Below are positions 17,863-26,593 of a stretch of DNA of 64,000 nt, one piece after another. Numbering within the stretch: the first letter of the stretch is position 1; each line of letters opens with the position of its first letter. The stretch is from Glycomyces arizonensis DSM 44726 (GTDB lineage: Bacteria; Actinomycetota; Actinomycetes; Mycobacteriales; Micromonosporaceae), in the NCBI RefSeq assembly GCF_000482705.1, contig NZ_AXWO01000002.1, positions 248,001-312,000 of the forward strand, given 5' to 3'. The position numbers and the translations under genes were made by a program. The notes beneath the pieces were generated by a model. The model saw only the letters and a program-made list of their open reading frames with translations. It was not told the origin of the DNA and did no database searches.

Positions 17863-18045
17863 ATGGCACGTTTGAAGATCACCCAGGTGAAGTCGGTGAT
17901 CGGCGCCAAGCCGAAGCACCGGGCCACCATGCAGACGCTCGGTCTGCGCAAGATCCGCCAGACGGTCGTCAAGGACGACCGCCCGGAGTTCCGCGGCATG
18001 GTCCACAGTGTCCGCCACCTGGTCGAAGTCGAGGAGGTCGAGTAG
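17863..18045 (+). CDS. rpmD: 50S ribosomal protein L30
   Basis: L30, 60 aa, [29 protein letters not shown], complete family length. The ATG follows a GGGGGA ribosome-binding site. It lies between rpsE (16 nt gap) and rplO (2 nt gap), the standard order. Confidence 0.96.
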   Translation: MARLKITQVKSVIGAKPKHRATMQTLGLRKIRQTVVKDDRPEFRGMVHSVRHLVEVEEVE

Positions 18046-18047
18046 TC

Positions 18048-18521
18048 ATGGCGATCCGCATTCATGACCTGCAGCCCGCCCCCGGCGCCAAGAAGGCCAA
18101 GACCCGCGTCGGTCGCGGTGAAGGCTCCAAGGGCAAGACCGCCGGGCGCGGCACCAAGGGCACCAAGGCCCGCAAGAACGTCAAGCCCGGCTTCGAGGGC
18201 GGCCAGATGCCGCTCCAGGTGCGACTGCCGAAGCTCAAGGGCTTCAAGCCGCACAACCGGACCGTCTACCAGGTGGTGAACCTCGACCGTCTCGTCGAGC
18301 TCTTCCCCGACGGCGGCGAGATCGGCCCGGAGCGGCTCATCGAGGCCGGTGTGCTCAACAAGAAGGAGCTCATCAAGGTCCTCGGCTCCGGCGAGGTCGA
18401 AGGGGTCAAATTCGACCTCAAGGCCCACGCGTTCTCCGCCTCGGCCACCACCAAGGTCACCGCCGCCGGCGGCACGACCACGGTCGTGGACAAGAAGACC
18501 GGTGAGGCGCTCGGCGAGTAG
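18048..18521 (+). CDS. rplO: 50S ribosomal protein L15
   Basis: L15, 157 aa, a Gly/Lys-rich N-terminal tail ([17 protein letters not shown]) threads the 50S core, and the C-terminal domain ends in a typical V/T-rich strand. It is the last gene before a terminator hairpin, so secY is likely transcribed separately. Confidence 0.97.
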   Translation: MAIRIHDLQPAPGAKKAKTRVGRGEGSKGKTAGRGTKGTKARKNVKPGFEGGQMPLQVRLPKLKGFKPHNRTVYQVVNLDRLVELFPDGGEIGPERLIEAGVLNKKELIKVLGSGEVEGVKFDLKAHAFSASATTKVTAAGGTTTVVDKKTGEALGE

Positions 18522-18593
18522 CCTGCGCTGGGACCGAGCATACGGCCCCAGTGACGTCGGTCAATACGATCGGGACCGAACACGCGATCGGTG

Positions 18594-18623
18594 AAGCGGG
18601 CCGGAGGGAACTCCGGCCCGCTT
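18594..18623 (+). terminator. Terminator after rplO
   Basis: Perfect 13-bp GC-rich stem (18594-18606 with 18611-18623) and a GGAA loop, 72 nt downstream of the rplO stop. No T tract, as usual here. Confidence 0.75.
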
Positions 18624-18666
18624 CGTCATGGTGAATGCCGAATACTCAGCGTCCGTGCCCGCCTGC

Positions 18667-18812
18667 TAGGCTCCCGTAGCGGGGATCACCGTCTACCTCG
18701 GCGTGTGACCCTCGCTTGGAACTCAACACGCCCACTGGTAACCACGTCAGGTCCCGCCTCCAGCGGTCCTGCCGGGAGGCCCCTCCAAGGGGCTTGTTCA
18801 GGAGGAACTGCT
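18667..18812 (+). promoter_or_regulatory. secY promoter and leader
   Basis: TAGGCT (18667-18672) is the likely -10 for secY; no good -35 is seen. A small hairpin, GCCCCT/AGGGGC (18779-18793), sits 7 nt before the GGAGGA ribosome-binding site (18801-18806). Confidence 0.4.
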
Positions 18813-20150
18813 TTGCTCTCCGCCTTCATAAGCGCGTTTCGGACCCCCGATCTGCGCAAGAAGATCCTGTTCACCTTGATGATCATCGCGCTGTATCGTC
18901 TGGGTGCGCAGATGCCGAGTCCCGGTGTCGACTACGCCGCGGTGCAGAGCTGCCTGAACGCCGCCCCCGACGACAGCTCGGGCGTGTTCGGCCTGTTGAA
19001 CCTGTTCACCGGTGGAGCGCTCCTACAGCTGTCGGTCTTCGCCCTCGGCGTGATGCCCTACATCACCGCCTCGATCATCATGCAGCTGCTGACGGTCGTG
19101 ATCCCGCGCCTGGAGCAGTTGCGCAAGGAAGGCCAGCCCGGCCAGGTCAAGATCACCCAGTACACCCGCTACCTGACGCTCGGCCTGGCGCTGCTCCAGG
19201 CCTCCGGGTACATCGCGCTCGCCCGCTCGGGCATCCTGTTCAACACCGAATGCCCCCAGCCGATCCTGCCCGACCTGTCCACCGGCGAGGCCGGGGCGCC
19301 GTACTGGCTCTCGGTCGTCACCGTCGTGGCCGTCATGGTCGCGGGCACCGCCATGATCATGTGGTTCGGCGAGCAGATCACCGAGCACGGCGTCGGCAAC
19401 GGCATGAGCCTGCTGATCTTCGCCTCGATCGCCGCGCAGATGCCCGGCCAGTTCTGGGCCCTGAAGGAGTCCGAAGGCTGGTTCATGTTCGTCGCGATCC
19501 TCGCGGTCGGCCTGGCGATCATGGTCGCGGTCATCTTCATCGAGCAGTCCCAGCGGCGCATCCCCGTCCAGTACGCCAAGAAGATGATCGGGCGCCGCTC
19601 CTACGGCGGCACCTCCACCTACATCCCGCTCAAGGTCAACCAGGCCGGCATCATCCCGGTCATCTTCGGCTCGTCGCTGCTGTACATCCCGACGCTGTTC
19701 CTCCAGCTCAACCAGAACACCGACTCGTGGTGGGCGCAGTTCGTCGACCGGTACCTGATCAACCAGGGCTCGTGGGTCTACATCCTCGTCTACGCCACGC
19801 TCATCATCTTCTTCACCTACTTCTACGTGTCGATCACCTTCAAGGTCGACGACGTCGCCGAGAACATGAAGAAGGCCGGCGGCTTCATCCCCGGCGTGCG
19901 CCCGGGCAAGCCCACCGCCACCTACCTGGCGCGAGTCCTGTCACGCCTGACCTTCCCGGGCTCGCTCTACCTCGCCACGATCGCTATCCTTCCCAACCTG
20001 GCCATCATCGCGTTCGGCAACACACAGCTGTTCGCCCAGTTCCCACTGGGCGGCACCTCCGTGCTGATCATGGTCGGAGTCGGACTGGAGTCGGTCAAGC
20101 AGATCGAGTCCCAGCTGATGCAGCGCCATTACGAGGGCTTCCTGCGCTGA
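18813..20150 (+). CDS. secY: Preprotein translocase subunit SecY
   Basis: Channel-forming subunit of SecYEG, 445 aa, ten membrane helices. The protein begins (M)LSAFISAFRTPDLRKKILFTL. The plug region, the EQITEHGVGNGMSLLIFA cytosolic motif and QQSQRRIPVQYAKK-like loop (here EQSQRRIPVQYAKK) are present. A TTG start at 18813 is chosen because GGAGGA ends 6 nt upstream; the open frame reaches 18591, but that part overlaps the terminator. Confidence 0.97.
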   Translation: MLSAFISAFRTPDLRKKILFTLMIIALYRLGAQMPSPGVDYAAVQSCLNAAPDDSSGVFGLLNLFTGGALLQLSVFALGVMPYITASIIMQLLTVVIPRLEQLRKEGQPGQVKITQYTRYLTLGLALLQASGYIALARSGILFNTECPQPILPDLSTGEAGAPYWLSVVTVVAVMVAGTAMIMWFGEQITEHGVGNGMSLLIFASIAAQMPGQFWALKESEGWFMFVAILAVGLAIMVAVIFIEQSQRRIPVQYAKKMIGRRSYGGTSTYIPLKVNQAGIIPVIFGSSLLYIPTLFLQLNQNTDSWWAQFVDRYLINQGSWVYILVYATLIIFFTYFYVSITFKVDDVAENMKKAGGFIPGVRPGKPTATYLARVLSRLTFPGSLYLATIAILPNLAIIAFGNTQLFAQFPLGGTSVLIMVGVGLESVKQIESQLMQRHYEGFLR

Positions 20151-20187
20151 CGCGGGCAGTGCCTCTGCGAAACACTGAGGAGCACAC

Positions 20188-20829
20188 TTGCGACTGGTAC
20201 TGGTTGGCCCGCCCGGGGCCGGTAAGGGAACCCAGGCGGAGGTCATCGCCGACGAGCTCGGCGTCCCGAAGATCTCCACCGGCGACATCTTCCGCGCCAA
20301 CGTCTCCGGCGGCACGCCGCTCGGCCTGGAGGCCAAGCGCTACATGGACGCCGGCGACCTCGTGCCCGACGAGGTCACCAACAGGATGGTCGCCGACCGC
20401 CTGGCCCAGGACGACGCCCAGGGCGGCTTCCTGCTCGACGGCTACCCCCGCAACACCGAGCAGGCCGAAGTCCTCGACCGCCTGCTCGCCGAGCAGGGGC
20501 ACGCACTCGACCTCGCCCTCGAGCTGACCGTCGCCGACGACGAGGTCGTCCGCCGCCTCTCGGGCCGCCGCGTCTCCAAGTCCACCGGCAAGGTCTACCA
20601 CCTCGAATTCGACCCGCCCGAAGATCCCGAATCGCCGGACCTGTACCAGCGCTCGGACGACCAGCCCGAGACGATCAAGAACCGCCTCAAGGTCTACGCC
20701 GAGCAGACCGAGCCGATCATCGGCCACTACGAGGCGCAGGGCAAGCTCGTGCGCATCGACGCCGTCGGCGAGGTCGGCTCGGTCACCGATCGGGCCATGG
20801 CCGCCATCCGCGACCGCACCGCCGAGTAG
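20188..20829 (+). CDS. adk: Adenylate kinase
   Basis: 213 aa, converts AMP + ATP to 2 ADP. The P-loop GPPGAGKGT lies at residues 7-15, the NMP-binding [10 protein letters not shown] segment follows, and [11 protein letters not shown] and a LID domain are visible. The LID lacks zinc cysteines. TTG start with TGAGGAG upstream; it lies 37 nt after secY, the conserved order. Confidence 0.97.
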   Translation: MRLVLVGPPGAGKGTQAEVIADELGVPKISTGDIFRANVSGGTPLGLEAKRYMDAGDLVPDEVTNRMVADRLAQDDAQGGFLLDGYPRNTEQAEVLDRLLAEQGHALDLALELTVADDEVVRRLSGRRVSKSTGKVYHLEFDPPEDPESPDLYQRSDDQPETIKNRLKVYAEQTEPIIGHYEAQGKLVRIDAVGEVGSVTDRAMAAIRDRTAE

Positions 20830-20834
20830 CCGCC

Positions 20835-21674
20835 GTGTTCCGCCGTCGCCGCCAGAGCATCCAGTACAAGACCCCCGAGCAGATCGCCAAGATGCGCGAG
20901 GCGGGTCTGGTCGTCGCCGCGGTCCACCAGGCCATGCGCGAGGCCGCGAAGGCCGGGGTGTCGACGGCGGAACTCGACCGGATCGCCGAGGACGTCATCC
21001 GCTCCTCGGGCGCGGTCCCCTCGTTCAAGGGCTACGACATCGGCTTCGGCCCCTACCCGGCCTCGATCTGCTCCTCGGTCAACGAGCAGGTCGTCCACGC
21101 CATCCCCAGCGAGGACGCCGTCCTCGCCGAAGGCGACCTGATCTCGGTGGACGTCGGCGCCATCGTCGACGGCTGGCACGGCGACGCGGCCATCACCATC
21201 GAGGTCGGCCAGGTGGCCCCCGAACGCACCGCTCTCCGTGAGGCCTGCGAGGCGTCGATGTGGGCGGGGATCCGCGCCGCGGCCACCGTCCGGCGCCTCG
21301 GCGGCGTCTCCAACGCCATCGAGCGCGCCGTCGACGCCGCGGGGGAGTACGGAATCGTCACCGGCTTCGGCGGGCACGGCATCGGCACCGAGATGCACCA
21401 GGATCCGCACATCCTCAACTACGGGCCCCCGAACGAGGGGCCGAAGCTCCGCGCGGGCATGGCCCTGGCCATCGAGCCGATGATCACCCTCGGCGAGCCG
21501 GACACCGCCGAACTCGAGGACGGCTGGACCATCGTCACCGACGACGGCTCGGCCGCGGCCCACACTGAGCACACGATCGCGCTGTGCGAGGACGGCGTGT
21601 GGGTTCTGACGGCGCCCGACGGCGGCGTGGAGCAGCTCGGTGAGCTGGCCGCGAGCGCGGCTCGCAATGGTTGA
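20835..21674 (+). CDS. map: Type I methionine aminopeptidase
   Basis: 279 aa, removes the initiator Met. The metal ligands are visible in SVDVGA, GDAAIT, GHGIGTEMHQ, AIEPM and HTEHT. GTG start 6 nt after adk. In most actinobacteria infA-rpmJ-rpsM-rpsK-rpsD-rpoA-rplQ follow; here the cluster stops and DUF1707 genes begin. Confidence 0.96.
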   Translation: MFRRRRQSIQYKTPEQIAKMREAGLVVAAVHQAMREAAKAGVSTAELDRIAEDVIRSSGAVPSFKGYDIGFGPYPASICSSVNEQVVHAIPSEDAVLAEGDLISVDVGAIVDGWHGDAAITIEVGQVAPERTALREACEASMWAGIRAAATVRRLGGVSNAIERAVDAAGEYGIVTGFGGHGIGTEMHQDPHILNYGPPNEGPKLRAGMALAIEPMITLGEPDTAELEDGWTIVTDDGSAAAHTEHTIALCEDGVWVLTAPDGGVEQLGELAASAARNG

Positions 21675-21697
21675 CGGCACGATGCCATAATGACGTC

Positions 21698-22189
21698 ATG
21701 AATGACGACCGGGGCAGGCTGCGGATCTCGAACGACGACCGCGACAACGCGATCGAGCAGCTCCAGAGCGCACTCGACGAGGGGCGCATCGACCTCGCCG
21801 AATTCGACGAGCGCTCCAAGACGGCCTATGAGGCGAAGACCAACGCCGAACTCGACCTGATCTTCGAGGACCTCCCGGTCGGCCGCGACGACGGCAAGGC
21901 CGTCCAGCAGGCCGAGCCGGCCCCCGCCGATGGCACCGCGTCCGCCGAAGAGGACGACGACCACCGCATATCCGGTCTGTCGCGCGCCATGATCTGGGTC
22001 GCCTGCACGACCATCCCGGTCTGGTTGTACGTCATGATCGAAACGGGCGAGACGCAGGGATTCTGGCCGCTGTGGCCGCTGCTGACCCTCGGAGGGGTCA
22101 CGATGGCCCGGAGACTGACCGGCGACGACGGGCGCCCCCGACGTCGGGACCGCCGCCGAGATCGCCGCCGGGATCGCCGCCGCTACTGA
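21698..22189 (+). CDS. DUF1707 membrane protein 1
   Basis: 163 aa. An N-terminal DUF1707 domain (RLRISNDDRDNAIEQLQSALDEGRIDLAEFDER...AELDLIFEDLP, about residues 7-60) precedes an acidic linker, two membrane helices (about 88-130) and an Arg/Asp-repeat tail. The function of DUF1707 is unknown; it is common in actinobacterial membrane proteins. CATAAT ends 6 nt before the ATG, so the transcript is probably leaderless. First of three tandem paralogues. Confidence 0.85.
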   Translation: MNDDRGRLRISNDDRDNAIEQLQSALDEGRIDLAEFDERSKTAYEAKTNAELDLIFEDLPVGRDDGKAVQQAEPAPADGTASAEEDDDHRISGLSRAMIWVACTTIPVWLYVMIETGETQGFWPLWPLLTLGGVTMARRLTGDDGRPRRRDRRRDRRRDRRRY

Positions 22190-22215
22190 TCGAGTGCGAA
22201 TGACATACTGATTCC

Positions 22216-22689
22216 GTGAGTGAAGACCAAGGAAAGCTTCGGATCTCGAACGCCGATCGGGACGAAGCGGTTGCCCTCCTCAAGCAGGCCCTCGACGAAG
22301 GACGCCTCGATCTGTCCGAGTTCGACAGCCGCTCGCAGGCGGTATACGAGGCGAAGACCAACGCCGAGCTCGACCTGATCTTCGAGGACCTCCCGGTGAC
22401 CCGGGATCTCGGCCGGACGCTGGAGCGCACCCAGGCGGCCGCCCAGCCCGCCGCCTACACCGGTGAGCGGAGCGCGGAGGAGCGCGAAGCCGACGGGCAG
22501 CGACACGGCGCACCGGCCATCGCCCACTGGCTGATCTGGGTCGGCACCATCACCATGACGGTCTACGTCGTCTCGAACCTCACCTCCGACGACCCGGAAT
22601 GGGGCAACTTCTGGCCCGCGTTCCCGATCGGCATCCTCCTCGCCATCACGATCGCCTCCTGGCTGTCCGACCGCATCAGCCGCGATTGA
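22216..22689 (+). CDS. DUF1707 membrane protein 2
   Basis: 157 aa, GTG start. The DUF1707 domain is nearly the same as in the preceding gene (KLRISNADRDEAVALLKQALDEGRLDLSEFDSR, then an identical AYEAKTNAELDLIFEDLPV-like stretch), followed by a linker and two membrane helices. CATACT ends 6 nt before the GTG, again leaderless. The near-identity of the domain and the shared layout point to a recent tandem duplication. Confidence 0.85.
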   Translation: MSEDQGKLRISNADRDEAVALLKQALDEGRLDLSEFDSRSQAVYEAKTNAELDLIFEDLPVTRDLGRTLERTQAAAQPAAYTGERSAEEREADGQRHGAPAIAHWLIWVGTITMTVYVVSNLTSDDPEWGNFWPAFPIGILLAITIASWLSDRISRD

Positions 22690-22718
22690 CCGACACCCAT
22701 CCCGAATTAGGAGCCCAC

Positions 22719-23192
22719 ATGTCCGCTCTGGAGCGTTACGGCGATCGCAGCCTGCGGATCGGCGACGCCGAACGCACCGCGCTGTCCGAGCTGCTCAGGT
22801 CCTCCGTCGACCGCGGCTATCTGACCCTTGAGGAGTACGAGAAGCGCGTCGGCGTCCTCATGGAGGCCAAGACCCTCGGCGACGCCGAGGAGGTGCTCGA
22901 CGACCTGCCGACCTACCAGCAGATCCTCGACGCCAACGAGCCCGATTCGCTCGGCACGCCGCCGTGGGTCAAGTGGCTGTGGTTCGGCATCTCGATCCCG
23001 ATCGGCATCAACCTCGGCGTGTGGCTGATCCTGCTGGGGACCGTGGGGCCGGTGTACTTCTGGCCGGTGTGGGTCATCGTGCCGCTGCTGGTGGTCGCTG
23101 GATCGCTGACCGTGGCGGAGCGCACGATCATGCGCCCGGCCGAAGAGAAGCGCCGCCGCGAGCGCAGGCAGCGCCAAAGGTACCGCCGGTGA
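22719..23192 (+). CDS. DUF1707 membrane protein 3
   Basis: 157 aa, more diverged third copy (LRIGDAERTALSELLRSSVDRGYLTLEEYEKRV) with two membrane segments and a strongly basic C-terminus (EEKRRRERRQRQRYRR). Unlike copies 1 and 2 it has a conventional AGGAG ribosome-binding site 5 nt before the ATG. Function unknown. Confidence 0.85.
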   Translation: MSALERYGDRSLRIGDAERTALSELLRSSVDRGYLTLEEYEKRVGVLMEAKTLGDAEEVLDDLPTYQQILDANEPDSLGTPPWVKWLWFGISIPIGINLGVWLILLGTVGPVYFWPVWVIVPLLVVAGSLTVAERTIMRPAEEKRRRERRQRQRYRR

Positions 23193-23242
23193 CCCGTGGA
23201 TCGCACCGGCCCGGACCGTAAGCGGAGCATGAAGCTCCTTTC

Positions 23243-23393
23243 ATGAAGAAGATCGGCATGTACCTACCGGACGAGCTCGACGCCGCGCTCCGAGAGGCTG
23301 GCGACTCGTACGGGCAAGAGCCGTTCGGCATTCGTGCGCGAGGCCATCGCCCGTTACACCGAAAGGCATAGGGGCGCCAAGGGCGCCGAATGA
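23243..23393 (+). pseudogene. Frameshifted ribbon-helix-helix (CopG-like) antitoxin remnant
   Basis: Starting at ATG 23243 the frame reads MKKIGMYLPDELDAALREAGDSY, a typical RHH strand and first helix. The second helix, KSRSAFVREAIARYTERH, appears only in the next frame (to the TGA at 23391-23393), after a shift at the GGG near 23311. In the original frame a stop follows at 23368. It is therefore a one-base frameshift of a small DNA-binding gene, either real decay or a sequencing error. No toxin gene is beside it. Confidence 0.7.
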
Positions 23394-23395
23394 AT

Positions 23396-23430
23396 CGGCG
23401 GTCGCCCGATCCCGCATCGGGCGACCGCCG
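23396..23430. terminator. Bidirectional hairpin terminator
   Basis: Perfect 15-bp stem (23396-23410 with 23416-23430) and a 5-nt loop between the convergent RHH remnant and VOC gene. Confidence 0.8.
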
Positions 23431-23451
23431 GCTCTCAACGGGTGTTGAGTC

Positions 23452-23871
23452 CTATGCGGGCCGAAGCCCAGCCAGCACCTCGGCGTAGTGCGGGTTGCGC
23501 ATGACGCCGAGGGCGTTCCCGAACGGGTCGCGGACGGCGGCGCCGACGAAGCCCTCGCCGAAGTCGCGCGGCGCGTGGAGTTCCTTCGCGCCCAAGGCGA
23601 GCAGCCGCTCGAAGGCGGCTTCGACGTCGTCGACGTGGCAGTAGACGATCGGGCCGGAAGGCGGGCTGTCGGGGGAGGGGTCGAGACCGAGCTGCGGTGC
23701 GAACCTGGCGTCGAGGATGCCCAGCTCGTGCTGGTAGTCGCCGAAGCGGAACTCGACATAGACGCCGTCGCGATCGAAGTACGGCTCGGTACCGAGGACC
23801 TCGGTGTACCACGCCTTGGCGGCGGGCACGTCGGCGGCGATGAGCGTAGTGGTCGTGAAACCGTGCAGCAT
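23452..23871 (-). CDS. VOC (glyoxalase/bleomycin-resistance fold) protein
   Basis: 139 aa, two beta-alpha-beta-beta-beta modules. Motifs are TTTTLIAADVPAAKAWYTEVLG, YVEFRFGDYQHELGILD and VRDPFGNALGVMRNPHY. Metal-ligand-like His/Glu residues are present, but the substrate cannot be told. The ATG at 23871 has AGGAG upstream; the frame continues upstream only because it reads through the tRNA-His gene. Confidence 0.85.
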   Translation of the reverse strand: MLHGFTTTTLIAADVPAAKAWYTEVLGTEPYFDRDGVYVEFRFGDYQHELGILDARFAPQLGLDPSPDSPPSGPIVYCHVDDVEAAFERLLALGAKELHAPRDFGEGFVGAAVRDPFGNALGVMRNPHYAEVLAGLRPA

Positions 23872-23965
23872 GGTTCTCCTTGAAGTGGTGCGTTGTCGCG
23901 CGTCCAACACTATTGCCCGCCTCCGACAAGACAGGTCGGCCGGCTCAACGGACCTCAACGCCGGA

Positions 23966-24088
23966 CGCCTGGAAATGCAGAAGGCCCACGGGAGTCCCCT
24001 GGGGCCTTGAGGACTGGGGTGGTCGACGGGGCTTGCCCTGCCAAGGGCGCTTCGCGCGGCGACCTCCTGGACCACGGTCAGGCGCTTG
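23966..24088 (-). pseudogene. Decayed tandem copy of tRNA-His and its terminator
   Basis: The stretch repeats the tRNA-His 3' half and downstream hairpin at an offset of 117 bp (CTGGGGTGGTCGACGGGGCT at 24014 against the tRNA 3' end at 24131). The T-arm carries an insertion of about 18 nt, and the D-arm and 5' acceptor strand are lost, so it cannot fold as a tRNA. Its hairpin (near 23981-24008) may still terminate transcription. Confidence 0.65.
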
Positions 24089-24101
24089 GAGACGCAGAAA
24101 A

Positions 24102-24121
24102 CCCCGCAGTCTCCTGCGGGG
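24102..24121 (-). terminator. Terminator of tRNA-His
   Basis: Read on the minus strand: 8-bp stem CCCCGCAG/CTGCGGGG, 4-nt loop and a TTTT run, just downstream of the tRNA CCA end. A canonical intrinsic terminator. Confidence 0.8.
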
Positions 24122-24131
24122 CTTCCTTCAC

Positions 24132-24208
24132 TGGGGTGATCGACGGGGCTTGAACCCGCGACCTCCTGGACCACAACCAAGCGCTCTACCAGCTGAGCTA
24201 CGACCACC
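24132..24208 (-). tRNA. tRNA-His (GTG)
   Basis: Cloverleaf on the minus strand. Acceptor GTGGTCG pairs with CGATCAC; anticodon stem CTTGG/CCAGG with loop TTGTGGT gives anticodon GTG. The T-arm (GGGTTCAAGCCC) and an encoded CCA are present. The extra G at -1 and the C at the discriminator position, the His identity elements, are both visible. It is the source of the 117-bp tandem duplicate to its left. Confidence 0.95.
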
Positions 24209-24305
24209 ATGTCGGTTCTGAAGGCAATCTCCTTCAACCGCCGACAATCATAGCCAGAGCCGGGCCCATTCCGTCAACCGGGTTCGGTGTTCGCCGTCTC
24301 AGCCG

Positions 24306-24920
24306 CTATGCCGCGTCGCCGACATCGCCGATGTCCGCCGCGGCCTGCTTCGCCTCGTCCGATGACGGGCCGGGCAGCGGTACGAACACCGTCCGGCGGT
24401 AGTACTCGAGTTCCCCGATGCTCTCCTTGATGTCCGCCAGCGCCCGGTGCGCGAGGCCCTTCGGCGGCTGGTTGTAGTACACGCGCGGGTACCACCGCCG
24501 GGCCAGCTCCTTGATCGAGGAGACGTCGATCATCCGGTAGTGCAGGTGGTCGTCCAGCCGCGGCATGTACTTGGTGATGAACGTCCGGTCGGTCGCGATC
24601 GAGTTCCCGCACAGCGGTGCCGTGCGCGCCTCGGGCACATACTGCTTGACGTACTCCAGCACCGCGTCCTCGGCCTGCTCCAGCGTCGTCTTCGAGGCCC
24701 TGACCTCTTCGGTGAGCCCGGACTTGGCGTGCATGTCGGTCACCACGGGTCCCATGGCGTCGAGCAGGGCCGGATCGCAGCCGATGACGATGTCGAGCCC
24801 GCCGTCCAGAGGGGTGAGGTCCGGCTCGGTGACGAGTGCGGCGATTTCGATGAGGGCTTCGGTCTCCGGGTCGAGGCCGGTCATTTCGCAGTCGACCCAC
24901 ACTAGGCGTTCTCCAGTCAC
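24306..24920 (-). CDS. orn: Oligoribonuclease
   Basis: 204 aa, DEDDh 3'-5' exonuclease that finishes RNA decay and hydrolyses pGpG. The first Asp/Glu pair lies in [11 protein letters not shown], and NSIATDRTF and [10 protein letters not shown] supply the remaining Asp and His residues. A 25-residue acidic/Ala tail extends the core. The GTG start has no ribosome-binding site, but TAGAGT lies 7 nt upstream, suggesting a leaderless mRNA. Confidence 0.95.
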   Translation of the reverse strand: MTGERLVWVDCEMTGLDPETEALIEIAALVTEPDLTPLDGGLDIVIGCDPALLDAMGPVVTDMHAKSGLTEEVRASKTTLEQAEDAVLEYVKQYVPEARTAPLCGNSIATDRTFITKYMPRLDDHLHYRMIDVSSIKELARRWYPRVYYNQPPKGLAHRALADIKESIGELEYYRRTVFVPLPGPSSDEAKQAAADIGDVGDAA

Positions 24921-25547
24921 CAGGACAACTCTACGCGCAACCGACCCGGATAGTGATCTTCGTCGAGACGGGGCCCACCGGCCCGCATGGGGTCCGTGTC
25001 CGGATCACGAGTCGAACACTCGTAGCGACGAATGGAGAACGCTCTGTGCCGGACATCCGACCCCTGGTGGCCCGAAAAGGTGTTGCTCGTCACGGCTACG
25101 GTCCGCTATGGTGCAGGCATCAGAGCGTCGTCGCCTGTGCGGTCGACATCGCAGTGATAGGGACCGCATTGAGATTATCTCTCAACGTTTTCCAGGTAAC
25201 GCGCGTGTACCCCTATAGATTGAAGGTTTGCGATGAAGCAGGCCGGGAAATACCGTGACCAGGGCCAAGGGCCATACGGCCTCACCTGAGGCAAAGTGAT
25301 CCGCGTCTCACAGGCATCATGAACGGTCCGTACCCCCGTATCGGGAACAGGAGCCGTGAACGAGACCTTCTGAGGAGGGCCAGGTTACCGGGTCGGTGCG
25401 GCGGCCCTCCAAGGGCCTCCGGCGAGCATCGGTTTTGTAACCGTGGTGTATCGAACACTTGGACACGGAATTCCACGCAACGAAGCGGTCGTTGTAACTG
25501 GTACACCGTTCACGCGGTGTCGGGGGACGAGGAAGCTGGAGGAGACC
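24921..25547. other. Gene-free stretch upstream of the sigma factor
   Basis: 627 nt with no convincing gene. Visible elements are a perfect TTGAGA-N5-TCTCAA inverted repeat (25169-25185), a TATAGAT -10 candidate (25214-25220) and a GGCCCT/AGGGCC hairpin (about 25401-25414). A GGGAAC word near 25341 may be an ECF-type -35. A long regulated leader for the sigma gene is likely, but the true promoter cannot be fixed by eye. Confidence 0.4.
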
Positions 25548-26504
25548 TTGAGCGTGGAGACTACGACTACACCCACCCTCACCACCGAAGAGGTCGCTGA
25601 GGAGCGAGATCTGGTAGGTGTGTACCTGCACGAGATCTCGAAGACGCCGTTGCTTGACGCGGCCGCAGAGGTCGACCTGGCCAAGGCCGTCGAGGCCGGC
25701 CTGTTCGCCAAGCACCTGCTCGGCGAAGGCGAGACCATTTCGGGGGCGAGCGAGAAGGATCTGAAGCGCCTGGTGGAGGACGGCGCACGAGCCAAGGAGC
25801 AGTTCATCAAAGCGAACCTGCGCCTGGTCGTGTCGATCGCCCGCCGCTACGTCCGCTCCGGGATGCCCATGCTGGACCTGATCCAGGAGGGCAACACCGG
25901 CCTGGTCCGCGCCGTCGAGAAATTCGACTACCAGCGCGGATTCAAGTTCTCGACCTATGCGACCTGGTGGATCCGCCAAGCCATCAGCCGCGCGATCGCG
26001 CAGCAGGAGCGGACGGTCCGCCTGCCGGTCCACCTGGTCGAGGACGTCAACCGGATGCGCAACGTCACCCGTCAGCTCACCCGTGAGCTGGGCGGCGACC
26101 CCGAGCCCGATCAAGTTGCGAAGGCACTCGGCGTCACCGTCGAGCGGGTCAACGAGCTCATCCGATGGAGCCAGGACACGGTCTCTCTCGACACGCCGAT
26201 CGGCGACGACGGCGACACCAACCTCGGCGACCTGGTCGCCGATTCCGACGAGCCGAGCCCTGAGGACGTCGTGCTCGCCGGTATGGAGCGTCAGCGCATC
26301 GAGATGATGCTCAACCACCTCGACGAGCGCTCGGCGGGGATCGTCAAGGCCCGATACGGGCTCGAAGACGGCCGCGAGCACTCGCTGACCGAGGTCGCCC
26401 ACCGGTTCCACCTGTCGCGCGAACGCATCCGGCAGCTGGAGATCCAGGCGCTGGCTCGCCTGAAGGAGCTGGCCAACGACCAAGTCATGGCGGAAGCGGC
26501 TTGA
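25548..26504 (+). CDS. sigB: RNA polymerase sigma factor, SigB/Hrd (group 1/2) type
   Basis: About 318 aa, lacks the long N-terminal region of the primary sigma. Region 1.2 (RDLVGVYLHEISKTPLL), region 2 (NLRLVVSIARRYVRSGMPMLDLIQEGNTGLVRAVEKFDYQRGFKFSTYATWWIRQAI), region 3 and region 4 with its HTH (LTEVAHRFHLSRERIRQLE) are complete. Size and layout fit mycobacterial SigB or Streptomyces HrdA/D. The start is TTG 25548 or GTG 25554, both close to GGAGGAG (25538-25544). Confidence 0.9.
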   Translation: MSVETTTTPTLTTEEVAEERDLVGVYLHEISKTPLLDAAAEVDLAKAVEAGLFAKHLLGEGETISGASEKDLKRLVEDGARAKEQFIKANLRLVVSIARRYVRSGMPMLDLIQEGNTGLVRAVEKFDYQRGFKFSTYATWWIRQAISRAIAQQERTVRLPVHLVEDVNRMRNVTRQLTRELGGDPEPDQVAKALGVTVERVNELIRWSQDTVSLDTPIGDDGDTNLGDLVADSDEPSPEDVVLAGMERQRIEMMLNHLDERSAGIVKARYGLEDGREHSLTEVAHRFHLSRERIRQLEIQALARLKELANDQVMAEAA

Positions 26505-26529
26505 CTGCGTAGGCGATAGGGACGACAAA

Positions 26530-26573
26530 CGCGAACGGCGGGCCGGGGCGAAAGCCCCGGCCCGCCGTTCGCG
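26530..26573. terminator. Strong bidirectional terminator after sigma gene
   Basis: Perfect 20-bp GC-rich stem (26530-26549 with 26554-26573), GAAA tetraloop, 25 nt after the sigma stop and between convergent genes. Confidence 0.9.
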
Positions 26574-26593
26574 TGCCGCCGTGCCGCGACAAT

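Noticed and set aside
24953-25258. A 101-residue open frame upstream of the sigma factor
   Set aside because: No ribosome-binding site, no recognisable domain and it spans promoter-like elements.
25548-26504. The primary (housekeeping) sigma factor
   Set aside because: It lacks the long acidic N-terminal region of actinobacterial primary sigma; a group 2 SigB/Hrd type fits better.
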